Positions 9,142 through 16,884 of a stretch of DNA of 64,000 nt are shown one piece after another. The position numbers were made by a program, and so were the translations under genes. Source of the DNA: Catellatospora sp. TT07R-123 (GTDB taxonomy: Bacteria; Actinomycetota; Actinomycetes; Mycobacteriales; Micromonosporaceae); the NCBI RefSeq assembly GCF_018327705.1, contig NZ_BNEM01000001.1:1364001-1428000 (forward strand). The letters run 5' to 3'. Every line of letters starts with the position of its first letter. The first letter of the stretch is position 1. A model generated the notes under the pieces. It was not told the DNA's origin. It did not search any database and saw nothing but the letters and a program-made list of their open reading frames with translations.

Positions 9142-9408
9142 TCAGTCGGGCCAGCGGCCGGTGAGTGATCTGACGGCGTGGGCGCCGCCGCGGTCGACGG
9201 TCGCCTTGACCAGCCCGAAGATCGCACCCTGCACCGCCGCGGCGGCGAGGATCTCACCCCAGCCCCGCGTCGGGTCGGTGGCGTGCGGGGCCTCGGACGA
9301 GCCCGAAGCCACCGCCCACACCCGTCTGAAGGCCGCGGCCGCGACCACACCGGCCAGTGCGCCTCCGATCAGGCCGATCGGCTTGTAGACCAGTGTCTGC
9401 TTGTTCAT
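9142..9408 (-). CDS. DUF4235 family small membrane protein
   Basis: This 88-residue protein has the features I associate with DUF4235. These are a KPIGLIGGALAGVVAAAAF N-terminal membrane segment, a short variable loop with a DPTRGWGE element, a second hydrophobic segment with AVQGAIFGLVKATVDR and an ending LTGRWPD. It is predicted to be an integral membrane protein with two segments. The function of the family is unknown. It lies 55 bases after the methyltransferase gene on the same strand and may be the last gene of that transcript. No clear ribosome binding site is visible. Confidence 0.8.
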   Translation of the reverse strand: MNKQTLVYKPIGLIGGALAGVVAAAAFRRVWAVASGSSEAPHATDPTRGWGEILAAAAVQGAIFGLVKATVDRGGAHAVRSLTGRWPD

Positions 9409-9463
9409 GCCGAGCGCATACCCGGTCGGGGGCGGTTCAGTCCCGGGCCGGGTGCCGGGCCGG

Positions 9464-10174
9464 TCAGGCGACGCGCCGGGCCACGACCGTGTCGCCGATG
9501 TCCTCGGCCTCGACCGTGAACCCCGCCGCGGCCAGCTCCCGCGCGAACGCCTCGGGTGTCACCACGTGGCCCTCGAACGTCTCGTCCTCCTGCCGCACCA
9601 GCGCGCCGTCGCGGCTGACCCGGTACGCGAACCGCCACCGGACGCGCTGGTCACCGACCGGGGTCGTGGTCAGCTCGCCGCTGTAGAGATCGCCGCCGAC
9701 CAGCACCGACGGCAGGTCACCGCGGTCGGGCAGGGCGACGGCCGGGGGCCGCTGCACCACCAGGCGTCCGCCTGGCACCAGGGCGGTCGCCATCGCGGCC
9801 AGGGCGGCGGCGCGGCCTGCGGTGTCGAACCCGCTGACGGTGTTGCGGCACCAGGCGAAGTCGGCGACCCCGGCCAGCCCCAGCCGCTCCACCTCGCGGG
9901 CGTGCACCCGCACCCGGGCCAGCAGGTCGGCGCGGGCGGTGAGCCGTCCCAGCAGCACCGCCCGCATTGTCGACGAGGGCTCGACGGCGTGCACCGTAAC
10001 GTCGCACCGTTCGGCCAACAGGACCGTGTCCAGGCCGGTCCCGGCGCCGACGTCGAGCACCCCGACCACGGGGCGGCCGAGCCAGCGGTCGAGCAGCGGG
10101 ACGGTGACGGCCCGGTGCTGCGCGGCCTGCAGCAGGTCGTAGAACTCGGCCGTGACGGTGTAGGTCTCGGTCAT
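9464..10174 (-). CDS. Class I SAM-dependent methyltransferase
   Basis: This 236-residue protein is a Rossmann-fold methyltransferase. The SAM-binding glycine motif VLDVGAGTGLDT is at about residues 39-50, followed by the acidic end of strand 2 in VTVHAVEPSS. The later block WCRNTVSGFDTAGRAAALAA corresponds to the motif III/IV region. The C-terminal half contains the antiparallel strands typical of small-molecule methyltransferases. The start has GGGAAGGG seven bases upstream. It is downstream of the R2K ATP-grasp and GNAT-fusion genes on the same strand (62-base gap), so it may belong to that cassette. The acceptor substrate is unknown. Confidence 0.88.
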   Translation of the reverse strand: MTETYTVTAEFYDLLQAAQHRAVTVPLLDRWLGRPVVGVLDVGAGTGLDTVLLAERCDVTVHAVEPSSTMRAVLLGRLTARADLLARVRVHAREVERLGLAGVADFAWCRNTVSGFDTAGRAAALAAMATALVPGGRLVVQRPPAVALPDRGDLPSVLVGGDLYSGELTTTPVGDQRVRWRFAYRVSRDGALVRQEDETFEGHVVTPEAFARELAAAGFTVEAEDIGDTVVARRVA

Positions 10175-10236
10175 CAGTCAACCCTTCCCGCCGAGACGAT
10201 GTGCCGGACTGTGCCGACACGATCACATCCACCCGC

Positions 10237-11052
10237 TCAACGCTCGCCGACACCCCGGATGAACGGCGCGTCGCGCGAGGTCAGGCGGCTGCGGGGGCCG
10301 GCGGCGCGCAGCACGACGTCCAGAACCCGGTCGGGGTCGGCGGCGTAGGCCAGGCTGAACCAGGCCATGTTCGCCTCCACCACCGCCCAGTGCTCGTGCC
10401 CCCGGTCCGGGTCGCTGACCAGGCCGACGTCGACGACGACCGCGCCGGGCAGGGTGCCGGCGCAGGTGCCGAGCAGGTCGGCGGCGAAGGCGAGCACGTC
10501 GGCGCGGTGGGCGCAGGCGTCCAGGGGCGCCGGGTCCAGGCGGCCGCTGACGGCGTACCGGCTGGCGGTGTGCACCGCGCCGTCGAGGACGAACAGCCGG
10601 TATTCCGCCAGGAACGTCACGATGTCGCTGACCAGCACCTCGGTGTCGGCGGGGTGCCGGTCGTCGCCGGGCAGGCGGGAGCCGTCGGCGTACACCCCGG
10701 CGGGCAGGGCCTTCTCGCGGGGCTGCTTCACGAACATGGGGGTACGCGACCAGCGCGCCTCGCCGAGCGTGGTGAGGACGATGTCACGGCGGGTGTACTC
10801 GTACGGCAGCCCGGTCAGCCAGTCGTCGTCCGGTTCGAGCAGAGCCAGGTCGAGGTCGGCGGCGACAGCCGCGGCGAACAGCGGCCCGCCGTAGAGGTGG
10901 CCGCCCGAGACGCTGCGCAGCCGGTCGGGCACCGCCGGACCGGACAGCGGCTCGACCGCCAGCCCCCGCCGCCGCGCCGCTCCGGCGAGCAGCTCAGCGG
11001 TGCGGTCGGGGCGGGGCGGCAGGACCAGGAAGCCGGCGGGCGCAGCGATCAT
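10237..11052 (-). CDS. ATP-grasp protein, likely R2K clade
   Basis: This 271-residue protein looks like a compact ATP-grasp ligase of the R2K clade (DUF4343-type). That clade is related to eukaryotic CDC123 and has been predicted to modify proteins or peptides. The visible family features are a basic TPMFVKQPREKALPAG stretch near residue 108, an acidic-aromatic EYRLFVLDGAVHTASRY block near residue 150, a VVVDVGLVSD strand, and the metal-binding-like VVEANMAWFSLAY near residue 230. Normal ATP-grasp enzymes couple ATP hydrolysis to amide bond formation, but the substrate here is unknown. It starts three bases after the GNAT-fusion stop, so the two are translationally linked. Family assignment is by pattern, not by alignment. 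Confidence 0.72.
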   Translation of the reverse strand: MIAAPAGFLVLPPRPDRTAELLAGAARRRGLAVEPLSGPAVPDRLRSVSGGHLYGGPLFAAAVAADLDLALLEPDDDWLTGLPYEYTRRDIVLTTLGEARWSRTPMFVKQPREKALPAGVYADGSRLPGDDRHPADTEVLVSDIVTFLAEYRLFVLDGAVHTASRYAVSGRLDPAPLDACAHRADVLAFAADLLGTCAGTLPGAVVVDVGLVSDPDRGHEHWAVVEANMAWFSLAYAADPDRVLDVVLRAAGPRSRLTSRDAPFIRGVGER

Positions 11053-11055
11053 GGG

Positions 11056-12024
11056 TCACCGGCCGGGACGGTCGTCGTCCCAGCTGACCGCGGTCAGGCG
11101 CCAGCCCTCCGGCGTACGCAGGAACTGCATGCTCTTCGTGCCGCCCCCGGTGAACGCCTCGCCGCGCAGCACGCCGCTCTTGCGGTAGCGGCTCAGCCGC
11201 TGCGCGACGTCGCCGAACACGACGGTCTGCGACCAGGTCTCGTGCTCGCTGAAGTCGGTCAGCTCGCCCGAGGTGAGCAGCGCCTGGCGGGGGGCGGCGA
11301 ACGCGTCGAGGTCGCAGACCTGCTGCCGGGGTCCGCCGTTGGCGACGACGCCGCCGGGCGTGAACAGCCGGTGGATCGCGCCGACGTCGGGCTCGGTGCC
11401 GCCGGTGTTGGTGAACAGCGCGAGGAAGGCCGCGGCGAGCCGGTCGAGCTCGGCTCGGTCGGCGTCGGCCGCGGCGGTGCGGGCCAGCCACTCGTGGGCC
11501 AGCACCGACCAGATCTCGGTGTCGCTGCGCCCGCCGTCCTCCTCCGGGTGGGTCGCGCGCAGCACGCCGTCGCGGCTCATGCCCAACCGCTGGGCGACCG
11601 CGACGCTGCGGACGTTGCCTGCCTTGGTGTGCCACTCGACGCGCTGGATGCCGCGCTCGCGGATCGCCCAGTCGAGGATCTGCGTGGCGGCCCGGGTCAC
11701 CAGGCCCCGGCCCTCGGCGGACGGCTCCAGCCAGCAGCCTGCCTCGCACACGCCCTGACGGACGTCCAGGGAGACGAACATGACGCCGCCGACGAGCTGG
11801 TCCTGCTCCCAGATGCCCCAGATGCCGCCGTTGTCGCGGGTGCGCCGGTCGGCGTAGCGCTCCAGCACGTGGCGGGCCTCGGCCAGGTCCTTGGCCACGA
11901 ACGACGCCCCGACCCACGGCGAGATGTGCTCGCGGCAGCGGTCGAGGTTGGCCAGGAACTGCTCGTCGTGCCAGGGCTCCAGCGGGCGCAGCTGCGCGGT
12001 CGCGGTGAGGGGAAGGGCGAACAT
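11056..12024 (-). CDS. GNAT acetyltransferase fused to an NTF2-like (DUF4440/SnoaL) domain
   Basis: This 322-residue protein has two parts. Residues about 1-180 are a RimJ/RimL-type N-acetyltransferase with the acetyl-CoA loop region EPSAEGRGLVTRAA and the following NVRSVAVAQRLGM helix. Residues about 195-322 look like an NTF2-like DUF4440/SnoaL domain, with a helical start, an RLFTPGGVVANG strand and a final strand pair around GWRLTAVSWDD. The start at 12024 is set by GGGAGACCTG; the longer frame would run into the regulatory palindrome. It begins a probable operon with the ATP-grasp and methyltransferase genes. It is transcribed away from a TetR gene. Confidence 0.82.
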   Translation of the reverse strand: MFALPLTATAQLRPLEPWHDEQFLANLDRCREHISPWVGASFVAKDLAEARHVLERYADRRTRDNGGIWGIWEQDQLVGGVMFVSLDVRQGVCEAGCWLEPSAEGRGLVTRAATQILDWAIRERGIQRVEWHTKAGNVRSVAVAQRLGMSRDGVLRATHPEEDGGRSDTEIWSVLAHEWLARTAAADADRAELDRLAAAFLALFTNTGGTEPDVGAIHRLFTPGGVVANGGPRQQVCDLDAFAAPRQALLTSGELTDFSEHETWSQTVVFGDVAQRLSRYRKSGVLRGEAFTGGGTKSMQFLRTPEGWRLTAVSWDDDRPGR

Positions 12025-12054
12025 CAGGTCTCCCGTGTACATGACAGCCGTGTG

Positions 12055-12074
12055 CATAACAAACGTTTGGTATG
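12055..12074. promoter_or_regulatory. Palindromic operator between TetR and the GNAT/ATP-grasp operon
   Basis: The 20-base sequence CATAACAAACGTTTGGTATG is an inverted repeat with a single mismatched pair, centred on CAAACGTTTG. Pairing extends three further bases each side with one wobble. It sits between the divergent starts at 12024 and 12088, overlapping where both promoters must be. Its size and symmetry match TetR operators. Binding by the product of 12088-12687 is inferred. Confidence 0.7.
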
Positions 12075-12087
12075 TACGCTAGCACAC

Positions 12088-12687
12088 ATGCCCGCCCGAG
12101 CCGATCATGACGCCCGCCGTGGGGACGTCTCCGCCGCCGTCTGGCAGGTGCTCGCCGAGCACGGCTTCGGCGGGCTGACCCTGCGCGCGGTCGCGGCCGC
12201 CCTGGGCGCCTCCACCGGCCTGGTCACCCACTACTTCGCGGGCAAGCGGGAGCTCATCGCCCACGCCCTCGACATCCTGGAGGCGCGCACCACCGACCGG
12301 CCGCGGCAGGCCGCCCCCGGGCCGGGCCTGCCCGCGCTGCGCACCCACCTGCTCAACATCCTGCCGCTGACCCCTGACGGAGCCGCGATGAACCGCATCT
12401 GGGTCGGCTCCTGGGACGTCGCCCTGTCCGATCCGGCCCTGTACGCCGCCCAGACCGCGCGCTACCAGCGCATCCGCGACGTGCTGCGCGGCTGCGCCGT
12501 GGACGCCCAGGGGCTGGGCCAGCTGCCCCCGGGCGACCCCGACGATCTCGCCACCGCCGCGCTGTCGTTCACACACGGGCTGGTCGTGCAGGCGCTGTTC
12601 GACCCGGACCGGTTCACCCCGGCGCGCCAGACCCGGCTGACCGACGACTTCCTCGCCGCGCTGGCCCGCCCGGCCTCAGCCCGGTAG
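12088..12687 (+). CDS. TetR family regulator
   Basis: This 199-residue TetR-like regulator has a textbook N-terminal helix-turn-helix: AAVWQVLAEHGFGGLTLRAV, then AAALGASTGLVTHYFAGKREL. The C-terminal region resembles the BetI/TetR_C group. The ATG at 12088 is only 14 bases from the operator palindrome and has little Shine-Dalgarno signal, so translation may be leaderless or near-leaderless. An open frame upstream of this start runs antisense to the GNAT gene and is not coding. The neighbour it most likely controls is the divergent GNAT/ATP-grasp/methyltransferase cassette. Its 3' end overlaps the convergent flavoprotein gene by 12 bases. Confidence 0.9.
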   Translation: MPARADHDARRGDVSAAVWQVLAEHGFGGLTLRAVAAALGASTGLVTHYFAGKRELIAHALDILEARTTDRPRQAAPGPGLPALRTHLLNILPLTPDGAAMNRIWVGSWDVALSDPALYAAQTARYQRIRDVLRGCAVDAQGLGQLPPGDPDDLATAALSFTHGLVVQALFDPDRFTPARQTRLTDDFLAALARPASAR

Positions 12688-13629
12688 CGCCGCCACCGCC
12701 GCCCGGGTCTCCTCGGCGATCAGGTCCATGTTGATGGCCGCCCCGGCCAGGGCACCGGCGGCCGCGGCCGCGCCGACCTGCGCGGACAGGTCGGTCAGGT
12801 TGCCCGCCGCCCATACTCCGGGCAGCTCGGTGCGGCCCGTCGGGTCGGTGGTCGGCACCTGCTCGCCCATGCCCGACGGGTGCGGCACCGCCGTCAGCCC
12901 GAGCGCCGCGAGCAGGTCCGCGCGGGCGACCATCCGGCTCGCCACGGCCAGCGCCTGCCGGGCGACGACGGTGCCGTCGGCCAGCCGTACCCCCGTGATC
13001 CGGTCGTCGGCGACCTCGACCCCCGCCACCTCGCCCGGCACGACCGCGATCCCGCGCGCGGCCAGCTGCCCGGCGTGCTCGGCCGACAGCTCATCGGTGC
13101 CCGCGAAGAAGGTGACGTCGGCGCTGAGCTGCCGGAACAGCAGCGCCTGGTGCACCGACAACGGGCCGCCGGACAGCACGCCGATGGCCTGGTCGCGCAC
13201 CTCCCAGCCGTGGCAGTACGGGCAGTGCACCACGTCGCGGCCCCAGCGCTCACGCAGCCCCGGCACCGGCGGCAGCTCGTCGACCAGGCCGGTGGCGACC
13301 AGCAGGCGCCGCGCGCCGACGGTGCGGCCGTCGGCCAGGGCGACCGTGAACCCGTCGCCGTCGTGGGTCAGCGCGGCGACCTCGCCGGACACCACGTGGC
13401 CGCCGTAGCCGCGCACCTCGGCCCGGCCCAGCTCCAGCAGCTGCGACGGCGGCATGCCGTCGCGGGCCAGCAGCCCGTGCACCCCCTCGGCCGGGGCGTT
13501 GCGCGGCTGCCCACTGTCGAGCACCACCACCGCCCGGCGCGAGCGGCCCAGCATCAGCGCCCCGCTGAGTCCCGCCGCTCCCCCGCCGACCACCACCACG
13601 TCATAGCTGCCTGCCAGCTCGTCGGTCAT
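12676..13629 (-). CDS. Thioredoxin-reductase-like NAD(P)/FAD oxidoreductase
   Basis: This 317-residue flavoprotein has an N-terminal FAD-binding VVVVGGGAAGLSGA motif. A central NAD(P) domain carries CPYCHGWE, the thioredoxin-reductase-type redox-active CxxC. The C-terminal FAD motif is GVWAAGNLTDLSAQVGAAAA. Proteins of this group include the FAD oxidoreductases that close disulfides in natural products (HlmI/GliT type) and stand-alone reductases. The second Rossmann motif reads GVLSGGPLS, weaker than in true TrxB, so thioredoxin as partner is not assured. The start at 13629 has GGAGGT seven bases upstream. It is divergent from an XRE-cupin regulator, a common local-control layout. Confidence 0.88.
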   Translation of the reverse strand: MTDELAGSYDVVVVGGGAAGLSGALMLGRSRRAVVVLDSGQPRNAPAEGVHGLLARDGMPPSQLLELGRAEVRGYGGHVVSGEVAALTHDGDGFTVALADGRTVGARRLLVATGLVDELPPVPGLRERWGRDVVHCPYCHGWEVRDQAIGVLSGGPLSVHQALLFRQLSADVTFFAGTDELSAEHAGQLAARGIAVVPGEVAGVEVADDRITGVRLADGTVVARQALAVASRMVARADLLAALGLTAVPHPSGMGEQVPTTDPTGRTELPGVWAAGNLTDLSAQVGAAAAAGALAGAAINMDLIAEETRAAVAALPG

Positions 13630-13684
13630 CACGACCACCTCCGCGGCAACCATGCGGGCTGTCGGCACAGACCCGCAAACCCTG

Positions 13685-13699
13685 TTGCCGATCTGGCAA
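13685..13699. promoter_or_regulatory. Short inverted repeat upstream of the XRE-cupin gene
   Basis: TTGCC-GATCT-GGCAA is an inverted repeat with 5-base arms located 9 bases before the GTG start at 13709, in the divergent intergenic region. It may be an autoregulatory operator of the XRE-cupin protein. It is short, so chance cannot be excluded. Confidence 0.4.
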
Positions 13700-13708
13700 A
13701 CTGGGACC

Positions 13709-14299
13709 GTGGCCGGAGATCTCGATCAGGCCCTGGACGCGGTGGGCGGCAGGCTCCGGGCCCTGCGCCGCCAGCGCGACGTCACGCTGGCCGACCTGTC
13801 GGCCGAGACCGGCATCTCGGTCAGCACCCTGTCGCGGCTGGAGTCCGGCAGCCGCAAGCCGACCCTGGAACTGCTGCTGCCACTGGCGCGGGCGTACGGG
13901 GTGACGCTGGACGAGCTCGTCGACGCCCCACCGACCGGTGATCCGCGCATCCACCTGCGACCGGTCACCCGGTACGGGATGACGATGCTGCCGCTGACCC
14001 GGCGGGCGGGCGGCATCCAGGCATACAAGATCGTCCTGTCGGCGAAGAGCCGATCGGCGGCACCCGACCCGCAGACGCACGAGGGCTACGAGTGGCTCTA
14101 CATCCTCAACGGGCGGCTGCGGCTGGTCCTCGGCGACCACGACCTGGTGCTCGCCCCGGGTGAGGCGGCCGAGTTCGACACCCGGGTGCCGCACTGGTTC
14201 GGCGCCGCCGACGACGAGCCGGTCGAGTTCCTCAGCCTCTTCGGCCGCCAGGGCGAGCGGGCGCACCTGCGCGCCCGGCCGAGGTCGCAGCAGCCTTAG
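13709..14299 (+). CDS. XRE-family regulator with C-terminal cupin domain
   Basis: This 196-residue protein has an N-terminal lambda-repressor-like helix-turn-helix (LADLSAETGISVSTLSRLES, about residues 25-45) and a C-terminal cupin (about residues 105-185). The cupin has the beta-barrel pattern HEGYEWLYILNGRLRLVLG, then LAPGEAAEFDTRVPHWFG. Such regulators sense a small ligand through the cupin and commonly control a neighbouring enzyme, here probably the divergent thioredoxin-reductase-like protein. The GTG at 13709 is preferred because the longer upstream extension overlaps the intergenic inverted repeat and the divergent gene. The stop overlaps the convergent STAND gene stop. Confidence 0.88.
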   Translation: MAGDLDQALDAVGGRLRALRRQRDVTLADLSAETGISVSTLSRLESGSRKPTLELLLPLARAYGVTLDELVDAPPTGDPRIHLRPVTRYGMTMLPLTRRAGGIQAYKIVLSAKSRSAAPDPQTHEGYEWLYILNGRLRLVLGDHDLVLAPGEAAEFDTRVPHWFGAADDEPVEFLSLFGRQGERAHLRARPRSQQP

Positions 14300-16884
14300 G
14301 CCGTTTCGCCGGACCAGTCCGCCAGCAGGGCCGCGACCTCCCGGGTACGCGGATGCTCCGCGCCCTGCACCCGCCGCATGTCGGCCAGCACCCCGGCGAG
14401 CTCGGCCACCGCCGCCGCCCGGTCGCCGCCGCCGTGGCCCAGCTCGGCCCGCTGCTGCCGGATCCGCAGCGTACGGGGATGGTCCGGCCCCAGCACCTCC
14501 GCCACGACCGCACCCACCTCGGCCAGCTCCGCCCCCGCCGACGCCGCCCCGGACCGGCCCCGCCAGTAGGCCAGGTTCGCCTGGAACGTCAGCGTGGTCG
14601 GATGCCTCGGCCCTAATGCCTGCCGGGCGTCGCCCGCCGCCACGGCGAACTCGGGCACCGCCGCGGCCGGCTGCCCGGCCAGGGCCCGCCAGTAGGCAAG
14701 GTTGTGCCGCGCCTGGAGCGTCTGGTGGTGGAGCCGCCCGAGCAGCTCTTCCAGCCCCGCCACCGCCCCCTCGTACGTGTGCACCGCCCCGGCGGCGTCC
14801 CCGGTCTCCCCGATCCACCGCCCCAGTTCGGAGTGCGTGATCAGGGTGTCCAGGTGCGACGGCCCGCGCAGCCGGGCCAGGTCTTCGGCGAGCGCGGCGT
14901 AGTCGGCCCGCGCGCCCGCCGCGTCGCCCGACAGCCCCCGGCACAGCGCGACGTGGCGACGGACCGTCAGCGCGGTCGGATGCCCGGCGCCCAGCGCCCG
15001 GGTCACGTCGTCGGCCACCCGGACGAGGTCCGCCAGCGCGGCCGCGGCGGCCCCGAGCTCCAGCCGGTGCCGGGCCTCGTGCACCCGCGCCGCGAGGGTC
15101 TCCGGATCATCCGCCCCGAGCAGCCGCTGCGCGTCCTGACGCACGCCGGTGAGCGCGGCGTAGGACTCGGCCACCCGGCCCAGTTCCCCGTCGGCGCGGG
15201 CGGCCTGCATCCGCAGGAACAGGACGTCGCGGTGCTGCTCGCCCAGGTGTCCGCGGGCCTGCGCCAGCAGCTGGGCGGTGGCCTGCTGGGCGGCGGCGAC
15301 GCGGCCGAGGCCGGCGAGGTGGTCGCCGATGCGGCGCAGCACCGGGTGCATCCGCTCGTGCCACAGGTGGTCGCCGGCGGCGCGGCGCAGCGCGGTGACG
15401 CTGTCGTACAGCGCGGCCAGGTGCCTGCCGCCGTCGACGGCCCACGCCTGCTCCAGCGCGTCGGCGGCGGCGCGGGCGAGGCCAGGCTGGTCGGGCGCGG
15501 CCTCCAGCACGGCCCGCTGCACCAGGGCGTGGGTCGCCACGGTGGCGCCGTCGTGGTTGACCAGGCTGAGCCGGTGCAGCGCCCGCAGCGCCGCCAGCGC
15601 CTCGCGGGCGGTGCCGCCGACCCACTCGCAGGCGGCCTCGGTCAGCACCACCTCCTGCGGCACCCCTTCCGGTGCCAGCACCGCCACCAGCTCCAGCATC
15701 CGCTGCGCCACCCCGGGCCGGGCCAGCGCCGCGGCACGCTGCGCGGCCAGCTGCCAGGTGCTGGCCACGGTGCGGGCGTGCCCGTCGGCCGGAGACGAGG
15801 ACGGGAACAGGTCGACCAGGCGCTCCCGCCGATCGTCCAGCAGCCGCCGGTACGCCGCGACGCTCGTCCGGCTGTCGAGCAGGAACGCGGCGGCCTGCGA
15901 CAGCGCCAGCGGGAAGTGGCCGAGCCGTTCGGCGAGGTCGGCCAGCTCGGCGTCGGCCGGGGCCTGCGCCGGGTCGGCGACCGACAGGCGGCTGCGCAGG
16001 TAGTCGACCGACTCGGCGGCGCTGAACATGCCGACCGGCACCATCCGGGCGTCGGGGCGCAGCACCGGGGCGTCGCGGCGGCGGGTGGTCACGACGCTGC
16101 GGCCGCGGTCGCCGATCGGCCACAACCCGTCCAGGTCGGCCGGATCGTCGACGTCGTCGAGCACCACCAGCCAGGGCCGCTGGGCCGTGCGCAGCCAGGC
16201 CACGAGCAGGTCCGCCTGCGTCTCCTCGTCGTGGCCGTACCCGCCGCCGTCGCGGTCGGCGGCCAGGGCACGCCAGGCGCGGGCGTACGCGGTGAGCACC
16301 GACTGGCGCGAGGACGCCGGAACCCACACGTGCACACCGCCGTCGCTGCGGCAGCGGTGGAAGGCGGCCGCGGCCAGCTGCGACTTGCCCGAGCCGCCCG
16401 GCCCGGTCAGCACCACCTGGCGCACCGCCGGGTCGGCCAGCGCCGCGTCGATGGCGTCGGCCAGCGGGGTCCGTTCCCGCAGCGCCACCGCGTCGCTGGG
16501 CGGGCGGCCGACGACCAGGTCCGCCGCCGTGGGCACCGGCCCGGCCGGGCGCTCCGCGCGGTGCTCGTGGGCGTCGCGCCACAGCCGCCGCCACTGCTGC
16601 GGCGGCGGCCCGGCCGCCACGCCCGCCGCCGCGGTCATCGCCGCGACGGCCTGGACCACGGCCAGGACCTGCTCGAAGTCCCGGGGCACCGACCGGCCGT
16701 TGAACCATTCACCCAGGCGGCGCGCGTTCACGGTGATCCGCCGCCCGGACGGCAGCGCGGTCGCGCTGGCCCGCCGGGCGAGCACCTCGTCGGAGGCGTC
16801 GGGCACGGCGGCGCGCAGCCGGGCCAGCGCGGCCGCGAACGCGGCCCGGGGATCGGCCGGTCCGCCGTCGCTGCGCTGCGCCAT
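14296..16884 (-). CDS. STAND (NB-ARC) ATPase with TPR repeats
   Basis: This large 862-residue signalling protein has a short N-terminal helical, HTH-like region (residues about 15-80, with RRLGEWFNGRSVPRDFEQ). A P-loop NTPase follows, with Walker A GPGGSGKS (residues 161-168) and Walker B WLVVLDDVDD, then an arginine-rich winged-helix part. The C-terminal half (from about residue 480) is an array of tetratricopeptide repeats of the TPR_10/12 type, with recurring GxxHPxTL and ARHNLAYWRA motifs. STAND ATPases act as ligand-triggered switches, and in actinobacteria they serve in regulation or defence. No effector nuclease or protease domain is visible. It stands alone on this strand and converges with the XRE-cupin gene. 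Confidence 0.87.
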   Translation of the reverse strand: MAQRSDGGPADPRAAFAAALARLRAAVPDASDEVLARRASATALPSGRRITVNARRLGEWFNGRSVPRDFEQVLAVVQAVAAMTAAAGVAAGPPPQQWRRLWRDAHEHRAERPAGPVPTAADLVVGRPPSDAVALRERTPLADAIDAALADPAVRQVVLTGPGGSGKSQLAAAAFHRCRSDGGVHVWVPASSRQSVLTAYARAWRALAADRDGGGYGHDEETQADLLVAWLRTAQRPWLVVLDDVDDPADLDGLWPIGDRGRSVVTTRRRDAPVLRPDARMVPVGMFSAAESVDYLRSRLSVADPAQAPADAELADLAERLGHFPLALSQAAAFLLDSRTSVAAYRRLLDDRRERLVDLFPSSSPADGHARTVASTWQLAAQRAAALARPGVAQRMLELVAVLAPEGVPQEVVLTEAACEWVGGTAREALAALRALHRLSLVNHDGATVATHALVQRAVLEAAPDQPGLARAAADALEQAWAVDGGRHLAALYDSVTALRRAAGDHLWHERMHPVLRRIGDHLAGLGRVAAAQQATAQLLAQARGHLGEQHRDVLFLRMQAARADGELGRVAESYAALTGVRQDAQRLLGADDPETLAARVHEARHRLELGAAAAALADLVRVADDVTRALGAGHPTALTVRRHVALCRGLSGDAAGARADYAALAEDLARLRGPSHLDTLITHSELGRWIGETGDAAGAVHTYEGAVAGLEELLGRLHHQTLQARHNLAYWRALAGQPAAAVPEFAVAAGDARQALGPRHPTTLTFQANLAYWRGRSGAASAGAELAEVGAVVAEVLGPDHPRTLRIRQQRAELGHGGGDRAAAVAELAGVLADMRRVQGAEHPRTREVAALLADWSGETA

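Noticed and set aside
10201..12087. An open frame running into the TetR gene from upstream on the plus strand.
   Set aside because: It is antisense to the GNAT and ATP-grasp genes; the TetR fold starts at 12088 and the operator lies in between.
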